From contig JAGAQG010000044.1 in NCBI GenBank assembly GCA_017622875.1, forward strand, positions 62,001 through 126,000: DNA of 64,000 nt. The letters are read 5' to 3'. This document shows positions 18,640 through 26,888 of the stretch, piece by piece; the first letter of the stretch is position 1, and the number at the start of each line of letters is the position of its first letter. Origin of the DNA: Lachnospiraceae bacterium (lineage in GTDB: Bacteria > Bacillota > Clostridia > Lachnospirales > Lachnospiraceae). Both the position numbers and the translations under genes were made by a program. The notes under the pieces are model-generated. The model saw only the letters and a list, made by a program, of their open reading frames with translations. It was not told where the DNA came from and did not search any database.

Positions 18640-20466
18640 GTGTGTAAATTAGAAAAAGAAAAGTATATATTTACAAAAACGATATTGTTGATGTTAATTG
18701 GTGGCTTTCTGTATATGAATATTCATTTTGTAACGATTGCGGCAGAACGTGATTCTTGTGGTTCTAAACTGACATGGTCTTTATCCGGTGCAACCCTTAC
18801 CATTTCCGGTTCCGGTAATATGGAAAACTTTCAAGATGAAACTCTGGCACCTTGGTATGACAGCGCGGAGAACATCCGCACTGTCATACTGCCAGATGGT
18901 TTAACCTCCATTGGAGATTTGGCATTTTACGGCTGTACCAACCTTACCAGTATCCAAATTCCAAATAGTGTTACCACCATTGGAGAATATGCTTTTGCAG
19001 AATGTACAAGTCTTCTGCAGGTGGACTTGGGTTCAGAGTTACAGACAATTGAAAGTGGAGCATTCTATCAGTGCGAATCCTTAAGCGCAGTTTCATTACC
19101 TGCTTCACTGACAAACATTGGTTCCAAAGCATTTTACCGCTGCAACGGACTTTCTTCGATTACGATTCCGGAGACGGTAACATTTATGGGCTCTGAGACA
19201 TTTGCATATTGCGAAGGACTTGTACGTGCTACGGTGAATGCACCGATTAAAAAACTACCGGATTGGACATTTTATGGCTGCAGCAGTTTATCGGATGTTT
19301 CATTGGCATCTTCTATTACAACGGTTGGTGAGTATGCATTTCAGGATTGTGAGAATCTGAATGGAATTTACACACAAAGCGGAAGTGATGATACTGCCTA
19401 TGAAATCGAACAGAGCATTTCAAGGGATGAAGACTCGAATGTAAATGGATTTGTAGGTTCCTATGATATGCCGGAATCCTCTTTTGTTGCAAAAGATGAT
19501 GGTCTGGTTTATACAGAAACAAAAGTAACACAGAAAGAGAATGTTACGATTACCACGAAAACAGAAACCGACTATTCCTACGGAAATGGTGCAAAAAATA
19601 TTATCATAGAAGCTGCAGTAAATGACAGTGCAAGCTGGAACGAAGTATTAGAAGCCACGGAAGAAGTGATCAATGGTGGAAATTCCAGCTCAATTATGCT
19701 GGAAATTCAGCTCACAGGAGATACTGTAGAAGCATTAGAGCTTGCAAAATTTGCCGGAAGATTTGTGACTTTACGAATCATTACATCAAATGGTGTTATT
19801 TGGCAGATTGATATGTCAGAGATGTCAGAGGAATATTTTACCGGTACCTATCATTTGGGAACTGTTCTTGAAAAAGATGAGGATAAGAAAAATAAAATCG
19901 CCAGTGATACGGTTTATCATTTGAATTTCGCGGGTAAAGTGAATTTTAATGTGACTGTAGGTATTAAATTAGACAGCTCTCATAAGCTTGCAACTTTATA
20001 TGAAAAAAAGGGAAGCTCTTATGAAATCATCAATACGATGATGATGGATCATGAAGATTATGCATGGTTTTCGTTGGCGGGTGTTGATAAAAATGCAGAT
20101 TATTTCATCGGTATGGATGTTGAAAAGATTTCAACTGAAAATGCTGTGATTCCTGAAACAATGTATGAGCAATATGATATTGATGAAGATAGTACATTGA
20201 TGGATTCAGATGGAGTAAGATACCGCATTACCGGCAGAAGCTCCAGATGGGGAATTACATTAGGACAGTTTATGTCTTATGTAGTGGTAGCAATGCTTGC
20301 GATTGTCTTAATCGTGGCAGTTGTGATGATCACGATGAACATTCTGAAACGTTCCCGCGAAAAGTATGAGCGCATGGCGGAAGAGGATGCGCTGAGAGAA
20401 AAAGAGGAAGAAGAGGCACTTCGTATGGAGATTATGAAGGAGCTGCTTGGCGAGAAAAAAAATTAA
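18640..20466 (+). CDS. BspA-like leucine-rich-repeat membrane protein (copy 1)
   Basis: I prefer the GTG at 18640, 11 bases after AGGAAGGG. The in-frame ATG at 18595 has no ribosome site. After a signal segment comes 'SCGSKLTWSLSG...ISGSGNM...APWY', the usual head of BspA-family proteins. About six LRR_5 units (AFxxCxxLxxIxIPxSVTxIG) follow to about residue 225, then a beta domain. A C-terminal membrane segment (FMSYVVVAMLAIVLIVAV region) and a charged cytoplasmic tail close it. It is the last gene of the surface operon. A paralogue of the same layout is at 26889-28556. BspA-like proteins are typically surface-exposed and bind host proteins; the C-terminal anchor suggests membrane retention here. 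Confidence 0.85.
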   Translation: MCKLEKEKYIFTKTILLMLIGGFLYMNIHFVTIAAERDSCGSKLTWSLSGATLTISGSGNMENFQDETLAPWYDSAENIRTVILPDGLTSIGDLAFYGCTNLTSIQIPNSVTTIGEYAFAECTSLLQVDLGSELQTIESGAFYQCESLSAVSLPASLTNIGSKAFYRCNGLSSITIPETVTFMGSETFAYCEGLVRATVNAPIKKLPDWTFYGCSSLSDVSLASSITTVGEYAFQDCENLNGIYTQSGSDDTAYEIEQSISRDEDSNVNGFVGSYDMPESSFVAKDDGLVYTETKVTQKENVTITTKTETDYSYGNGAKNIIIEAAVNDSASWNEVLEATEEVINGGNSSSIMLEIQLTGDTVEALELAKFAGRFVTLRIITSNGVIWQIDMSEMSEEYFTGTYHLGTVLEKDEDKKNKIASDTVYHLNFAGKVNFNVTVGIKLDSSHKLATLYEKKGSSYEIINTMMMDHEDYAWFSLAGVDKNADYFIGMDVEKISTENAVIPETMYEQYDIDEDSTLMDSDGVRYRITGRSSRWGITLGQFMSYVVVAMLAIVLIVAVVMITMNILKRSREKYERMAEEDALREKEEEEALRMEIMKELLGEKKN

Positions 20467-20483
20467 TTTAGCAATGGAAGTCA

Positions 20484-20513
20484 GGTGGCTGTTTTTCAGC
20501 CACCGCTTTTCTT
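20484..20513 (+). terminator. Rho-independent terminator of the surface-protein operon
   Basis: GGTGGCTG and CAGCCACC form a perfect 8-bp stem around a TTTTT loop, followed by GCTTTTCTT. Confidence 0.85.
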
Positions 20514-20565
20514 ATCAAGGAAAAACAATAATATTAGTGATTATGTGGAAAGGAGTATTGTAACG

Positions 20566-21207
20566 ATGATACTGTTTGGGTTTTTAGCCGTTGGCACTGT
20601 TTTGATGTTAATAGCTATGATGTATTTGAAAAAGGATTATCATATAACGGGTTGGAAAATTGTTCTTGCATCTGTGATGCTCACGTTGTCGGGATTATCA
20701 GGAACAAAAATATTATTTTGGATAGAAAATGGACGTTGGGACGGTGTTTCTTTTTTTGGAGCAATTTTTTTTGTGCCGATTCTAATGTCTTTTGTTTCTA
20801 TGATGTTAAAAATACCTGTGGGAAATATGTTGGATCTGTGTGCACCGGCTGAATGTGTTATGCTGGCACTTATGAAAGTAAGCTGTTTCTATTTTGGATG
20901 CTGCAGGGGACGAGTTATTTTTGAAACGGAAGCGGCAGTAATTCGTTTTCCGAGCCAGATAGTCGAATTTGTTGTTATATTATTTATATTCTATTTCCTG
21001 GTGAAACAGATTCGTCAGCAGCAATATAAAAATCAGATTTATGCACGTTATATGATAATTTATGGTGTTACAAGATTTGTATTGAATCTTCTGCGCGATA
21101 CGGAGCCGTTTGTATGGATTCTTCCTGCAGGTAATTTGTGGTCACTGGTTTCTATGGCGGCAGGATGTATATGGCTGAACAGAGCAAAAAGGGATATTAG
21201 ATATTAA
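20566..21207 (+). CDS. Lgt-like (prolipoprotein diacylglyceryl transferase family) membrane protein
   Basis: Start chosen at ATG 20566 behind AAGGAG; an earlier in-frame GTG falls inside the terminator hairpin. The 213 residues have multiple membrane segments. A 'FGCCRGR' loop and 'FPSQIVEF' followed by 'YARYMIIYGVTRFVLNLLRD' resemble the Lgt core (GC.xGR, PSQxYE, R..EFxR). The protein is shorter than true Lgt (about 260-280) and several conserved positions differ, so a divergent paralogue is more likely than the housekeeping enzyme. It stands alone between the terminator and the accessory region and is AT-rich like its right neighbours. Confidence 0.65.
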   Translation: MILFGFLAVGTVLMLIAMMYLKKDYHITGWKIVLASVMLTLSGLSGTKILFWIENGRWDGVSFFGAIFFVPILMSFVSMMLKIPVGNMLDLCAPAECVMLALMKVSCFYFGCCRGRVIFETEAAVIRFPSQIVEFVVILFIFYFLVKQIRQQQYKNQIYARYMIIYGVTRFVLNLLRDTEPFVWILPAGNLWSLVSMAAGCIWLNRAKRDIRY

Positions 21208-21234
21208 AGAGAAGTATTTGTTTTTATACCTCCT

Positions 21235-21255
21235 CCCCCCCCCAAAAAAAAAAAA
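21235..21255. repeat. C9-A12 homopolymer junction
   Basis: Nine C followed by twelve A in the intergenic region downstream of the Lgt-like gene and downstream (on the other strand) of the small gene's terminator. It is not in a coding frame that I trust. Confidence 0.8.
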
Positions 21256-21288
21256 TTGTGTATGCAAGGGAGAAAAGATAGTATTTTT

Positions 21289-21346
21289 AAAAAAGAAAAA
21301 TGGGCATTCCACTTACGATAGGAGTCTATCATAAGTGGAGTGCCCA
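21289..21346 (-). terminator. Strong terminator of the small minus-strand gene
   Basis: A 21-bp stem (arms 21301-21321 and 21326-21346; one G-T wobble and one C-A mismatch) around a GAGT loop. On the minus strand it is followed by a T-rich run (complement of 21289-21300). It begins 16 bases after the small gene's stop. Confidence 0.85.
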
Positions 21347-21362
21347 TTAAACTGTATAAAAA

Positions 21363-21539
21363 TTATCGTACTTTTCTAAGTGGTGCCAGTTTTCTGAATT
21401 TAACACCTTTACAAGTTAATTCTGTATGAGGAAAATGTTTTCCCAGATACCGAGAGTCTTCTTCCGGCTGAGGTAATGTTCTGAATGAAGAATTGGTTAC
21501 CGGATTTAAAGTATCGATAATTTTACCGTTTACAACCAA
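21363..21539 (-). CDS. Small uncharacterised protein, 58 aa, own promoter and terminator
   Basis: TTG start at 21539 placed by a perfect GGAGG (21548-21552) with 8 bases spacing; the ATG at 21554 would overlap that site and has none of its own. The product starts MVVNGKIIDTLNPVTN, is slightly basic, and ends KFRKLAPLRKVR with one Cys and no membrane segment. I do not recognise it. A consensus promoter and strong terminator make it a genuine transcription unit. It is divergent from the DAC-metallopeptidase-SLATT operon, so it could be an accessory or regulatory component, or unrelated. Confidence 0.6.
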   Translation of the reverse strand: MVVNGKIIDTLNPVTNSSFRTLPQPEEDSRYLGKHFPHTELTCKGVKFRKLAPLRKVR

Positions 21540-21571
21540 ATTTTTCACCTCCATCCAAGTAAAAGTTCGGT

Positions 21572-21608
21572 CTATAATAGTATAGACATTAAAAAAAAAA
21601 AAGTCAAT
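21572..21608 (-). promoter_or_regulatory. SigmaA-type promoter of the small gene
   Basis: On the minus strand TTGACT, 17 bases, TATACT. The spacer contains an eleven-base T run. Confidence 0.75.
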
Positions 21609-21741
21609 AAAAAAATTGAGTTGATAAATAAGTTAAGAATAATACTGGTACGGTGAGTTGTCAAGTGGAAATGCTTTACATGACAAAAATTCATAAAATC
21701 TGACAAAAATATTTGTATTTTAGTAAATATATTGTAGAAAT

Positions 21742-21771
21742 TTGACGTATTTGCTAAAATATAAACATAAT
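21742..21771 (+). promoter_or_regulatory. Promoter of the DAC-metallopeptidase-SLATT operon
   Basis: TTGACG (21742-21747), 18 bases, CATAAT (21766-21771). Predicted transcription start near 21778 lies after the ATG at 21773, so translation should start at ATG 21797. Confidence 0.6.
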
Positions 21772-21796
21772 TATGGTGAGATACAGGGGTTTTGTC

Positions 21797-23188
21797 ATGG
21801 AAGATAATAAGAAAATTATTCTTAATAAAATATTAGATGAGCTGAAAGAATATCACATAACATTGATAGATTTATTTCAGATGGTAATCGAAAAAGATTT
21901 GACCAGTAAAGGGATTTTTGAGTTTTGGATTGCCAATGATCATTATATCCAGGAATTGAAATCAGAGAAAATCGAATACATAGAAGATGTGGAGAATGAA
22001 ATGCTTGTAGGTGAAACTTTGCAAAAACATTATTCATCGAAAGAAGATAATGTTTTTGTATGTAAACCTATCGGCGGCTGGCTGTCTGAGAACGGTACAG
22101 AGATATTTCATATCTACTATGCAGGCAAATTTGTAATGAATTTGAAAATGAATTATTTGTTTTTGAATATTCTTGAAAATACTTATTGTGAGTGGCTCAG
22201 TGAAGAGATTGCGCGCATTTTCAGAGAAAAGCCGTCAGCCGATAGAAAGGTGCAGCTTCCACGATTAAAGGAAATGTGTAATTTGCTGATTGGGAAAGCC
22301 AATAGAAATTTTGAAATCTATATGAAACAGTTCTTTTCTGTTGATTTAAACGTGATTAATGAGATTTCAGGAACTTATTATGAGGGTGCGGAGTGTAATG
22401 CAGTTCTGCGTTTTGTAATTCGGAAGCCATTGCCAAAAGGAGCATTGTGTATTGAATTTAAGAAGCCCCTGCCGGTAAATATGGAAAATAGACGCAATAT
22501 CAGAAAGCGTCTTCAGTTGATTAAGAAAGGCCAGAGTCTGGTTGCAGTAAAAAGTAGTGGGGGAGAATGGGAGATTGTAGGTTTATTAGAAGAGAACGAT
22601 ATGACTGATGAGAACATCGTTAAGGAAAGCATCGTTGTTCATATAATCAGACATATGGTTTGGAAAATGAAAATTTTTGATGAGCCATTGGTTTACTATA
22701 GATGTGGAAAATATTTAATAGATGATGAGACGTTTATTTTAGACATATTTAAAGAGAAATATAAGAACATATTTGGCAATAGTCAGGATGATTTAAAAAT
22801 AAGTGAGCTTGTAAAGGCTGCAATGAAACAGGTGCATGGAACGACACTGACTATTTTAGAGGAGAGAAAAGCAAAATCACAGGCAATTGCACTCACAAGA
22901 TATTCTACTGGAATCAGGATTGAAAAAAAGACTTTGACAGTAAAGGATGTAGAAAGCATATCTTCGATAGATGGTGCCATGCTGATTTCTTCAGCAGGAA
23001 ATTGCTATGGAATTGGAATGATTTTTGACAGCAAGGTAAGTGCTGCCGGGGATTCGTCGCGGGGCGCAAGGTTTAATTCAGCACGAAAATATATGAAATA
23101 TTGTAAAAATAAACTGAAAACAAAAGCAATTGCTGTGGTAGTTTCGGAGGATAAAACGGTAGATGTGATTACTACAGATGACGTGTAA
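21797..23188 (+). CDS. DisA_N/DAC-like nucleotide cyclase with large N-terminal region
   Basis: 463 residues from ATG 21797. The C-terminal 100 or so residues resemble a diadenylate cyclase (DAC, DisA_N) core. DGA lies at 392-394, followed by strands ending in IGMIFD. RGAR-FNSA is at 422-429, in the place of the (T)RHR-AA motif, and AIAVVVSED follows at about 445-453. In DisA the DGA and RHR motifs bind ATP and metal and catalyse c-di-AMP formation. Here the second motif is the variant RGAR. The first 380 residues match no family I know and could sense a trigger. Housekeeping DACs (DisA, CdaA) have different architectures. It is first in an operon with a SLATT-like protein, so a second-messenger defence role is inferred. 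Confidence 0.75.
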   Translation: MEDNKKIILNKILDELKEYHITLIDLFQMVIEKDLTSKGIFEFWIANDHYIQELKSEKIEYIEDVENEMLVGETLQKHYSSKEDNVFVCKPIGGWLSENGTEIFHIYYAGKFVMNLKMNYLFLNILENTYCEWLSEEIARIFREKPSADRKVQLPRLKEMCNLLIGKANRNFEIYMKQFFSVDLNVINEISGTYYEGAECNAVLRFVIRKPLPKGALCIEFKKPLPVNMENRRNIRKRLQLIKKGQSLVAVKSSGGEWEIVGLLEENDMTDENIVKESIVVHIIRHMVWKMKIFDEPLVYYRCGKYLIDDETFILDIFKEKYKNIFGNSQDDLKISELVKAAMKQVHGTTLTILEERKAKSQAIALTRYSTGIRIEKKTLTVKDVESISSIDGAMLISSAGNCYGIGMIFDSKVSAAGDSSRGARFNSARKYMKYCKNKLKTKAIAVVVSEDKTVDVITTDDV

Positions 23189-23212
23189 ATTTGATAGTAG
23201 AGGATTGGTACG

Positions 23213-26119
23213 ATGTGGAAAAAGGTTGAAAAATTGGATATAAAGATTCTGCAGCTCGGAAAGTGGCAGGTTCCGAAAACAAAAACATTGGATACAGGAA
23301 ATGAAAACAATTATCTGTCGATGGGATATTTTGATATGATTAACGTTATTGATGTACAGGAAAATCCACAGGTACATGCTTTTAGACGAGCGTATAATGG
23401 TTCACCGCGTCAGCTGTGGAAACCGATGCAGAAAGAATCAGGAAAGAGTGTCGAAAAGTTAGAAGAATATACAGTTCAGGAACTGATGTTGTTTACAAAC
23501 GTCAGTAAAGAAGAATTTTCTGATGAATATATCAAAAAGTTCTGGCAGGATGATAGTCTTCTGCTGTTTGTATCACTAATCCACATAGACAATGACAGTC
23601 AGATTGATAGTATTATTAAAAAATTAAAAGAAGAATATCTTGATGAAAAATCGATTTATTATTTTTCCTTTGACTACAGTGGGATTGTCCTGCTGTCCAA
23701 AGCAGAAAGTATCAGTCAGTATATTAAGAAAATGTTTCAATTAAATTATCAGGAAAATGAGGATGGGGAAAAACTGATCAGAGATTCTTATTCATTTTAT
23801 GGATTTAATAAAAAGAAGCTTCAGGAAATATTTCAGATTTTTTCTAATGCAGAAAAGCAGCAAATGACTTATAAAGACATAAATATTGGATATGCAGCAA
23901 CAGAAAAATTTTCCGCAACCATTAATATTGGGATACAGAATTTTAAAAAATATAAACAGCTTCGGGAGAAACTGAGTACAACAGTTGGAGAAGAGAATTA
24001 TCAGGAATATGGTCTTTTGGGAAGACACGATATTTCTATTGTGAATGAAACAGCGGATTTGAAGTGGCTGATATATGTGCAGTATATTCTGAATGATTTG
24101 ACCAAAGAGGAAAACAGTTCTTTTTCAGCACTTTTTTCGACTCATGAAACCTTTGTGAAAATTAAATTGACTGAAGACTATGTTGATGGAAAACCGAAAG
24201 GCAAAAACGAAACATACCATTGTGCAAGTGTCAGGATGCACGAAGTTTGTAATAAATATTTCGAAGCATTTGACAAATGTGGAAAAAAATACGATGGGCA
24301 ATATGAATTTCCGATTTATGCTGTGCAGCATTCAATTCTCAGCATTTTAAAAAATCGATATGCAGAGGATTTTGTCCTTTGTATGTATCAGCCATTTATT
24401 GAGTTTGTGGAGTATCTGACTGGGAAATTAGAGGATGAGGACAATGCAGTTAGAGCCTTTGATAAGTGCTACAGTGATTTTTTTGCATGTATTAATTCTT
24501 TGGTAAACAGTGCGATGCATTCGGAACGTCAGTTTATTCAGGCAACTGCTTTCAATGCGGTAATCTATGATGTGCCGGCTAAAATCATGGCATTTTATAT
24601 GGCTGTCATTCAAAAAACTAAAAGGATTATGGGTGATGAAGAAGATCGGAAATATACATTTATTCTCACACCAAGCTTTTCAAATGAAATTGCAGTAGAA
24701 ATCATATCGTATCGTGAGGAAAAGAAACTTCCGGCGGATAGGATTCTTAAGGTGTCGATTAATGAAAAGTCATTGTATGATCCGCCTGCATTTGAACAGC
24801 GTATGACGCATGAAATTGCTCATTTTTTAGGGGATAAATTGAGAAATCGAAGAGAAAGAAAGGTGTGCATCGAAAAATCAATTCTCTATATTGTTATTTT
24901 TCAGGTACTGCCGGACAGTCTGCTGAACCTTGGAGAGTTTCAGCAGCTTGTAGAAGATATTTATAATGTATTAATCAGATATGAACGATTTGATCCGGAA
25001 AAAGATGAATATTCTGTGAAACTGTATTCTTTGGGAGCTGAAATTGCAAAAGAATTTCTTTACAATTCAGAAATAGAATGTCTATTATATGATTTTGTCA
25101 AGGAAACATTGAAAAAGAGTGAAAAGAAAAATACGGCAAAAGAAAATCTAGACGCAATTAATAAATATTTGTCTGAAATTTGTACAAGAAATTTTGAGAG
25201 TTTTTCAAGTGAGAACAGCTATGTGAATATGAGAGGGCAGATGAAGGAAAATGGATTAGATGTTCTTGCAAATCTTGTTATGGATGATGTGAAGAAGGGG
25301 ATGCTCTATCTTGACATAGAAGAATATGGAATGATGCGTTATGGTAAAATAAACCGAAGCATTGCGGCAAAGTATGGAGATAAGCCGTTAAAGAAGTTCA
25401 CACTTGGCCAGTATGTGAAGGATATAATATCCATGTATTCAGAGTCATTTTCAGATATTCAGATGATTTTGGTTACGGGAATTGGTTATTGCGAATATTT
25501 GAAAGGTTTTATTTATACGGAAGAAATAGATTTGGGTACTTTTATAAAAGAATTTTGCAGCATAGGCCGTGTATTTGTTACTGTAATGACATTGAGCCAG
25601 TGTGGAGTTTGGGGAGAAATAAAAAATTTCAGGTTCTGTAAAGGTACCGATGAAAGAATTATACAATTGCATAGTGAAATTGTTCATAGAATCAATGCTC
25701 TGGATTATGCCATATCAGAAGAGGATAAAAATACATTTGAAAATGTAAAGATTTCTCAGGATTCTATTTTAAATAAGTCTCAAATAGATAAGAAGATGAT
25801 GATAGAAAACGATTTTCTGGAAGAAGAATGGGAACCGGGAACTTATGAAAATGATTCTTTGATTCAGGCTATCATTCATGCGGAACTGTATCATTATTTG
25901 ATGAATTGCATGAAAGACAGTATTGCTTATTACGAGTCAGAGGAAAGAAGTAGCGAAATAGCAAATCTAAGGAAAGATATGCAGACAGTTAATGAATGTA
26001 AAGATATCAAAATGGTGTTTGAAACAATTACATCTGTAATACAAAATTATAATACGGAGATATTTCATCTAACAAGCCAGAATACGCAGGAAAATTTAGC
26101 AGCAACAGAGGAAGGATGA
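23213..26119 (+). CDS. Large protein with HEIAH metallopeptidase-like motif
   Basis: 968 residues, soluble, Lys/Glu/Ile-rich. The zinc-metallopeptidase signature HEIAH is at 533-537 (MTHEIAHFLGD). A possible third ligand is Glu744 in SESFSD, reminiscent of the ESFAD helix of several metallopeptidases, but this is inference. The N-terminal 280 residues include two similar alpha/beta stretches (LLLFVSLIHIDNDSQ...YYFSFDYSGIVLLSKA and SATINIGIQNFKK...GRHDISIV). No known domain name is assigned. It lies 24 bases after the DAC-like gene and overlaps the SLATT-like gene by ATGA. Effector protease, or activator of the cyclase by cleavage, are both possible. Confidence 0.7.
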   Translation: MWKKVEKLDIKILQLGKWQVPKTKTLDTGNENNYLSMGYFDMINVIDVQENPQVHAFRRAYNGSPRQLWKPMQKESGKSVEKLEEYTVQELMLFTNVSKEEFSDEYIKKFWQDDSLLLFVSLIHIDNDSQIDSIIKKLKEEYLDEKSIYYFSFDYSGIVLLSKAESISQYIKKMFQLNYQENEDGEKLIRDSYSFYGFNKKKLQEIFQIFSNAEKQQMTYKDINIGYAATEKFSATINIGIQNFKKYKQLREKLSTTVGEENYQEYGLLGRHDISIVNETADLKWLIYVQYILNDLTKEENSSFSALFSTHETFVKIKLTEDYVDGKPKGKNETYHCASVRMHEVCNKYFEAFDKCGKKYDGQYEFPIYAVQHSILSILKNRYAEDFVLCMYQPFIEFVEYLTGKLEDEDNAVRAFDKCYSDFFACINSLVNSAMHSERQFIQATAFNAVIYDVPAKIMAFYMAVIQKTKRIMGDEEDRKYTFILTPSFSNEIAVEIISYREEKKLPADRILKVSINEKSLYDPPAFEQRMTHEIAHFLGDKLRNRRERKVCIEKSILYIVIFQVLPDSLLNLGEFQQLVEDIYNVLIRYERFDPEKDEYSVKLYSLGAEIAKEFLYNSEIECLLYDFVKETLKKSEKKNTAKENLDAINKYLSEICTRNFESFSSENSYVNMRGQMKENGLDVLANLVMDDVKKGMLYLDIEEYGMMRYGKINRSIAAKYGDKPLKKFTLGQYVKDIISMYSESFSDIQMILVTGIGYCEYLKGFIYTEEIDLGTFIKEFCSIGRVFVTVMTLSQCGVWGEIKNFRFCKGTDERIIQLHSEIVHRINALDYAISEEDKNTFENVKISQDSILNKSQIDKKMMIENDFLEEEWEPGTYENDSLIQAIIHAELYHYLMNCMKDSIAYYESEERSSEIANLRKDMQTVNECKDIKMVFETITSVIQNYNTEIFHLTSQNTQENLAATEEG

Positions 26120-26772
26120 ACATGTATACAGGAGATAAAGATGAACTGTATTTTATTATGAGTATTACTCAAGACAATTATGCAAATATGCTGAAACGAT
26201 TGGATACAAAATCTAAATTTTCCAATTTTGTATTAACGTATTACAGTATTGCGCTAATTGTTTATGCAATTACAGGAAAATTTTTTCCGCAAATATATAA
26301 TACGCTTATATCAGATTATTTTAACATAATCATATCGATTGTGGTTCTTGCTTATTCTATTTCAAACAGTAATGCAAATTATCAGGAGAGAAAAAGAAAT
26401 GCAGAGAATATACTAAATGATGTGAAAGGACTGAAAAGGGAATTAGCAGATTCTGATATTAAAGTAATTAGTGAGAGTTACCAGAAGATCACATATGGAG
26501 CAGAGTATCGCTCGGATGTTGATTTCTTTCGTACAGTGAAGCAAAGGTGTAAGCAGTTGGATATCAGATGGTATTTATTTAAACATGATTTAAATAAAAT
26601 AGAAAATAATATAGAAGAATCTAAATTGAAGAAATATCAAAAAATAGCAAATTATTTAAGTGAGATTTCGCCTTTTTTTCAGCAGCTTAAAATTATTTGT
26701 GATTATTTGCTAATGCTGTTGATTTTAATCATGCCGGTAGCAATTTTTGCAATATGTATATTGATACCGTGA
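26116..26772 (+). CDS. SLATT-like membrane effector
   Basis: 218 residues with paired membrane segments at about 38-54 and 66-83. A helical cytoplasmic region follows (YQERKRNAENILNDVKGLKREL, then SYQKITYG...RSDVDFFRTVKQR), then a third hydrophobic segment at about 193-216. The two N-terminal membrane helices followed by a helical region with 'Y..R...A..l' and a '..DyyF'-like stretch fit the SLATT class of predicted pore-forming effectors in nucleotide-signalling systems. Translation is coupled to the upstream gene through ATGA (26116-26119); an ATG at 26122 is an alternative start. The family call is by architecture and short motifs. Confidence 0.7.
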   Translation: MNMYTGDKDELYFIMSITQDNYANMLKRLDTKSKFSNFVLTYYSIALIVYAITGKFFPQIYNTLISDYFNIIISIVVLAYSISNSNANYQERKRNAENILNDVKGLKRELADSDIKVISESYQKITYGAEYRSDVDFFRTVKQRCKQLDIRWYLFKHDLNKIENNIEESKLKKYQKIANYLSEISPFFQQLKIICDYLLMLLILIMPVAIFAICILIP

Positions 26773-26888
26773 GTTGAATGAAGAGTTGAAGTGAAGGATC
26801 CTGCTGTCCGATTTGCAAATTGAACTATAGCTATAAAATAGAGTCTGTGTTATTATGAATTCGAAAAGTAATATAGGGAGGCTGCAAA

